A stretch of 9,702 nt of DNA from an uncultured Solobacterium sp. (lineage in GTDB: Bacteria; Bacillota_I; Bacilli_A; Erysipelotrichales; Erysipelotrichaceae). A program made the position numbers and the translations under genes. Below are positions 6,800 to 9,702 of the stretch, in pieces (position 1 is the first letter of the stretch; every line of letters begins with the position of its first letter). The stretch lies in the NCBI GenBank assembly GCA_900546285.1, contig URCJ01000052.1, positions 1-9,702 of the forward strand. Reading direction: 5' to 3'. Under the pieces are notes generated by a model, which worked only from the letters and a program-made list of their open reading frames with translations, did no database searches and was not told the origin of the DNA.

Positions 6800-7105
6800 C
6801 AAATCAACCACATCAGCCTTAGATCTAAAGCCTGTTTGTCTATTAACTAGTTCACCATTCTTGAATACAAGTAATGTTGGAATACTAGCAACATTGTATT
6901 TAGCAGCTAGATCCATGTGAGCATCTACATCAATTTTGCAGATTTTGAATTCATCATGTTCATCCGCAATCTCATGTAGAATTGGAGATAACATCTTACA
7001 TGGACCACACCACGTTGCGTAGAAGTCTACTAGCACAGGAATATCGCTGTCTAATACTTCTTCTTTAAAGTTTTCAATATTTACATTTTCATTAATTTGA
7101 CTCAT
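6791..7105 (-). CDS. trxA: Thioredoxin
   Basis: The protein of 104 residues is a complete thioredoxin: V-D-F-Y-A-T-W-C-G-P-C-K-M with the redox pair C33 and C36, the buried-Asp region F-K-I-C-K-I-D-V-D, the cis-Pro loop A-S-I-P-T-L (P76), and the conserved F-K-N-G-E-L-V and T-G-F near the C-terminus. It reduces cytoplasmic disulfides and would be kept reduced by a thioredoxin reductase, possibly the adjacent TrxR-containing AhpF-like protein. AAGG lies about nine bases before the ATG. Its last codons (L-L-K-stop) overlap the end of the abiEi relic on the other strand. It has its own control region with a TGTGA/TCACA palindrome and its own terminator, so it is a separate unit from ahpC. A decayed duplicate lies at 3878-4138. 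Confidence 0.97.
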   Translation of the reverse strand: MSQINENVNIENFKEEVLDSDIPVLVDFYATWCGPCKMLSPILHEIADEHDEFKICKIDVDAHMDLAAKYNVASIPTLLVFKNGELVNRQTGFRSKADVVDLLK

Positions 7106-7136
7106 TTTAATGTACCTTCTTTCTTTTTACACCCTT

Positions 7137-7178
7137 ATCATAATACTTATTAAAGGATATGTATGTGATTAAGTCACA
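7137..7178 (-). promoter_or_regulatory. trxA promoter region with CRP/FNR-like palindrome
   Basis: TGTGA-TTAAG-TCACA (7164-7178) is a perfect 5-bp-arm palindrome. On the reverse strand a -10 candidate TATGAT (7137-7142), or the overlapping TATTAT (7140-7145), lies downstream, and no good -35 box is present. The palindrome centre would fall near -38 to -41 from the start, where activators of the CRP/FNR family bind. The spacer is five bases instead of the usual six, so the regulator is not assigned. Confidence 0.5.
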
Positions 7179-7193
7179 AAAAAATATTGAATT

Positions 7194-7217
7194 TTAAGTT
7201 ATCATGTGCTAACTTAA
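7194..7217. promoter_or_regulatory. Operator-like palindrome upstream of the metal-ATPase unit
   Basis: TTAAGTTA (7194-7201) and TAACTTAA (7210-7217) are perfect 8-bp arms around an 8-base spacer, about 30 bases before the start of the small membrane protein gene. It overlaps a possible -10 box TATCAT (7200-7205) and could also touch the divergent trxA control region. Its inner 18 bases, AGTTATCATGTGCTAACT, match the ahpC palindrome at 14 positions, including the complete GCTAACT arm. Confidence 0.65.
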
Positions 7218-7244
7218 GTGTGAAAAAAGAAAGGAAGTAAATTT

Positions 7245-7499
7245 ATGAAATTGAATAAATTAGGAGCTTTCGCATTAGGTACTTTGTTTGGTACAGCAGG
7301 TATCAAAGCATTAAGCAGCAAAGATGCTAAGAATGTATATGTACACACTACTGCAGCAGCCTTACGCGCAAAAGAAAGTGTTATGACAACTGTAACAACA
7401 GTACGTGAAAATGCTGAAGACATCTTAGCAATGGCTAAGGACATTAACGACGCTAGAGCTAAAAAAGAGAGCGAAGAACTTATTGAAGATAAGAATTAA
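7245..7499 (+). CDS. Small single-helix membrane protein, DUF6110/PacL-like partner of a P1B ATPase
   Basis: This 84-residue protein has one hydrophobic segment (about residues 6-23, G-A-F-A-L-G-T-L-F-G-T-A-G) rich in small residues that favour helix packing. A conserved-looking K-A-L-S-S-K-D-A-K-N-V-Y follows, then an Ala/Thr/Glu-rich helix (T-A-A-A-L-R-A-K-E and R-E-N-A-E-D) and a charged C-terminus. I recognise the pattern as that of DUF6110 proteins encoded next to metal ATPases. It also resembles mycobacterial PacL proteins (DUF1490), which scaffold and assist P1B ATPases in the membrane. The C-terminal histidine/aspartate metal-binding tail of some PacL proteins is absent; only an acidic stretch remains. 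AAAGGAAG precedes the ATG at good spacing. The ATPase gene follows 44 bases after its stop. The family call is from memory and the function is inference. Confidence 0.8.
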   Translation: MKLNKLGAFALGTLFGTAGIKALSSKDAKNVYVHTTAAALRAKESVMTTVTTVRENAEDILAMAKDINDARAKKESEELIEDKN

Positions 7500-7530
7500 A
7501 AGAAGCTGCCACAATGGTGGCTTCTTTATT
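7499..7530 (+). terminator. Hairpin between the small membrane protein and the ATPase
   Basis: AAAGAA (7499-7504) pairs with TTCTTT (7522-7527), and GCCAC (7508-7512) with GTGGC (7517-7521), leaving a 3-base bulge and loop AATG; TTTATT follows. It resembles a modest terminator or attenuator that would lower ATPase expression relative to the upstream gene. It also contains the ATG at 7514, arguing against that codon as the ATPase start. Confidence 0.55.
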
Positions 7531-7543
7531 AGGAATTACTACT

Positions 7544-9649
7544 ATGAAATGTAAAATTTTATATAAATCAAAAAATAGATTAAGAGTGCATCTTTTCCAT
7601 AACAACATGTCATTAAAAGAAGCAGATATTATAGAGTATTATTTTAGAATTATACCACAAGTAAAAGATGTCCAAGTATTTGATAGAACAAGTGACGTTG
7701 TTGTTTTGTTTAGAGACGATATTAATGAAATTATTAATGCCTTTGCCTCATTTCACATGAAAGACATTAATAATTTAAGTCTTGTGCCCACTCATACAAC
7801 AAGAGAATTAAATAGAAAATATGAGAATAAACTAGTGAACACAGTATGTATCCACTATATTACAAAATTCTTTTTCCCTCTTCCAATCAAAAACTTTTTA
7901 ACCCTCATCAATTCATTCAAGTACATTAAAGAAGGACTTAAGGCCTTATTTACTAACGGTTTAACCGTTCCCGTACTAGATGCTACGGCAGTAAGTGTAT
8001 CTATGTTACAAAGTAACTATAATACTTCTTCTTCCGTTATGTTTATGTTGAGAATTGGCGAAATAATGGAAGAATGGACCCACAAGAAATCTGTAGCTGA
8101 CTTAGCTAGTGCCATGTCCTTACATATTGAAAAAGTATGGCTAAAAACCAATGAAGGCGAAGTACTAATCGATGTTAATGATGTTCAACTAAATGATCAA
8201 ATTATTGTTAGAACAGGAAATATTGTTCCGTTTGATGGTGTTGTTCTAAGTGGTGAGGCAAGTATAAATCAGGCTTCAATAACTGGAGAATCTTTACCTA
8301 TCATAAAGAAAGAAGGAAGCTATGTTTACGCTGGTACCGTTGTTGAAGAAGGCGAATGCATCTTTGAAGTTGACAAGTTAAGTGGTCAAAGTAAATACAA
8401 TCGTATTATGGAAATGATTGAAAGCGGTGAGAAACTAAAGTCCAAGAGTGAAGATTATTCTTCTAAGCTAGCAGACCATTTAGTTCCATATACTTTCTTA
8501 GCTAGTTGTTTAACTTATTTATTTACAAGAAACACAACTAAGGCTTTAGCTGTATTAATGGTTGACTTCTCTTGTGCCCTAAAGTTATCAATTCCAATAG
8601 CTGTATTGTCCGCAATGAGAGAATCAAGTCAATATAATATAACGGTTAAGGGTGGTAAATTCTTAGAAGCTGTTGCTAAGGCGAATACGATTGTATTTGA
8701 TAAAACTGGAACTCTAACTTATGCTACTCCAACTGTTGTAGATGTTATTCCTTTTGGTGGCAATGATAGTGATGAGATGTTAAGATTGGCAGCGTGTTTA
8801 GAGGAACATTTTCCACATTCTTTAGCTAATGCCGTTGTTAAAGAAGCTAAACAAAAAGGTCTAGATCATAATGAATATCATTCAAAAGTTGAATATACAG
8901 TGGCTCATGGTATTAAGAGCACTGTAAATGGGCAGAAGGTTGTTATTGGAAGTTATCATTTTGTCTTTGAAGATGAAGGATGCACAATCCCTGAAAATGA
9001 ACAAGATAAATTCAATTCCATTTCCAATGAGTATTCACATCTATATTTAGCCTTAAAAGGAAAGCTAGTAGCAGTTATCTGCATTTCAGATCCAGTACGT
9101 CCTGAGGCGAGTAGAACTATAGAAGCCTTACATAATCTTGGTATTGAAAAGATAGTAATGATGACTGGAGATAATGAAAAGACTGCTAAGTATATTGCCA
9201 ATGAAGTGGGTGTTGATGAATACCATGCTGAAGTATTACCTGATGATAAAGCTAATTATGTTAATAAGGAAAAGGAAAATGGCAAAGTAGTGATTATGAT
9301 AGGAGATGGTATCAACGACTCCCCTGCCTTAAGTGCTGCTGATGTTGGCATTGCGATAAACACAGGAGCTGACATCGCCAAAGAAGTTGCCGATGTTACC
9401 ATTTCTTCATCAGACTTATTAAATCTAGTTACCCTTCGTATATTAGGTGAAAAATTAGTTAATAGAATTGATTTGAATTATCATGAAATCATTGGTTTTA
9501 ATTCATTATTGATACTAGGAAGTGTCCTAGGTATATTACAACCATCAGCTTCTGCATTACTGCATAATACTTCAACTCTATTGATAAGCACTAAGAGTAT
9601 GACAAATCTAATTGATGATAATCAATTATTACAAGCACAAGTTTCATAA
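7544..9649 (+). CDS. Heavy-metal-translocating P1B-type ATPase with HMA_2-like N-terminus
   Basis: This 701-residue membrane pump exports or moves a transition metal using ATP. The N-terminal 70 residues resemble an HMA_2 domain (S-K-N-R-L-R-V-H-L, then A-D-I-I-E-Y-Y-F-R-I-I-P-Q-V) with no C-x-x-C metal site. Hydrophobic segments follow at about 100-175. Further motifs are T-G-E-S (247-250), the intramembrane metal-site position F-S-C-A-L-K-L-S-I-P (342-351), phosphorylated D386 in D-K-T-G-T-L-T, and the hinge G-D-G-I-N-D-S (587-593). P1B-typical H-N-T-S-T is at 674-678. The usual C-P-C or S/T-P-C is replaced by F-S-C, and the usual H-P of the nucleotide domain is P-H-S (424-426). The metal therefore cannot be named. 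I prefer the ATG at 7544, preceded by AGGA, over the ATG at 7514, which sits in a hairpin loop. It forms a unit with the PacL-like gene. Confidence 0.93.
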   Translation: MKCKILYKSKNRLRVHLFHNNMSLKEADIIEYYFRIIPQVKDVQVFDRTSDVVVLFRDDINEIINAFASFHMKDINNLSLVPTHTTRELNRKYENKLVNTVCIHYITKFFFPLPIKNFLTLINSFKYIKEGLKALFTNGLTVPVLDATAVSVSMLQSNYNTSSSVMFMLRIGEIMEEWTHKKSVADLASAMSLHIEKVWLKTNEGEVLIDVNDVQLNDQIIVRTGNIVPFDGVVLSGEASINQASITGESLPIIKKEGSYVYAGTVVEEGECIFEVDKLSGQSKYNRIMEMIESGEKLKSKSEDYSSKLADHLVPYTFLASCLTYLFTRNTTKALAVLMVDFSCALKLSIPIAVLSAMRESSQYNITVKGGKFLEAVAKANTIVFDKTGTLTYATPTVVDVIPFGGNDSDEMLRLAACLEEHFPHSLANAVVKEAKQKGLDHNEYHSKVEYTVAHGIKSTVNGQKVVIGSYHFVFEDEGCTIPENEQDKFNSISNEYSHLYLALKGKLVAVICISDPVRPEASRTIEALHNLGIEKIVMMTGDNEKTAKYIANEVGVDEYHAEVLPDDKANYVNKEKENGKVVIMIGDGINDSPALSAADVGIAINTGADIAKEVADVTISSSDLLNLVTLRILGEKLVNRIDLNYHEIIGFNSLLILGSVLGILQPSASALLHNTSTLLISTKSMTNLIDDNQLLQAQVS

Positions 9650-9650
9650 A

Positions 9651-9702
9651 AGGGGCTGTCCAAAAACCTAAGTGTTAAAACTTAAGGCTGGACAGCCTTT
9701 TT
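9651..9702 (+). terminator. Rho-independent terminator after the ATPase gene
   Basis: GGCTGTCC (9654-9661) pairs with GGACAGCC (9690-9697). An inner pairing of CCTAAGT with ACTTAAGG closes the loop, and at least five T follow to the window edge. It begins two bases after the ATPase stop. The outer sequence GGGGCTGT is shared with the IS ends, so it could also be the edge of another mobile element. Confidence 0.8.

Overview
The window is AT-rich DNA that uses the standard genetic code, with Bacillota-style ribosome binding sites. Gene content and protein style suggest an anaerobic or microaerophilic low-GC Firmicute, perhaps an Erysipelotrichia or Clostridia member. The lineage is inference only. 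No rRNA, tRNA, CRISPR array or replication origin was found.

Bases 1-2095 (+ strand) are a decaying AbiE-type (type IV) toxin-antitoxin locus. It holds a first abiEi-like antitoxin gene with a damaged 5' end, a second intact abiEi gene, and an abiEii toxin gene killed by two TAA stops and a terminal frameshift. A perfect 8-bp inverted repeat lies between the two antitoxin genes.

Bases 2098-3865 are a complete IS1182-family insertion sequence with perfect 38-bp terminal inverted repeats (44 bp counting shared flanking bases). It encodes an apparently intact DDE transposase.

Bases 3878-7105 (- strand) are a thiol/peroxide module: a decayed trxA copy, an AhpF-like flavoprotein with domains in reversed order, ahpC, and an intact trxA. 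A third abiEi relic lies between ahpC and trxA on the opposite strand. It overlaps the trxA stop and appears to supply the trxA terminator. The two trxA copies are direct repeats flanking ahpF-ahpC, 95% identical over 116 bp.

Bases 7245-9702 (+ strand) are a two-gene metal-transport unit. A small one-helix membrane protein, resembling DUF6110 and mycobacterial PacL (DUF1490) proteins, precedes a P1B-type ATPase with an N-terminal HMA_2-like domain. The ATPase has an unusual F-S-C in place of the usual C/S/T-P-C metal-site motif. A terminator closes the unit at the window edge.

The most interesting observation is that the ahpC promoter and the promoter of the metal-ATPase unit carry matching 18-bp palindromes (14 of 18 bases identical, both of the form AGTTA..C....GCTAACT). 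This suggests one unidentified regulator ties peroxide defence to metal transport.
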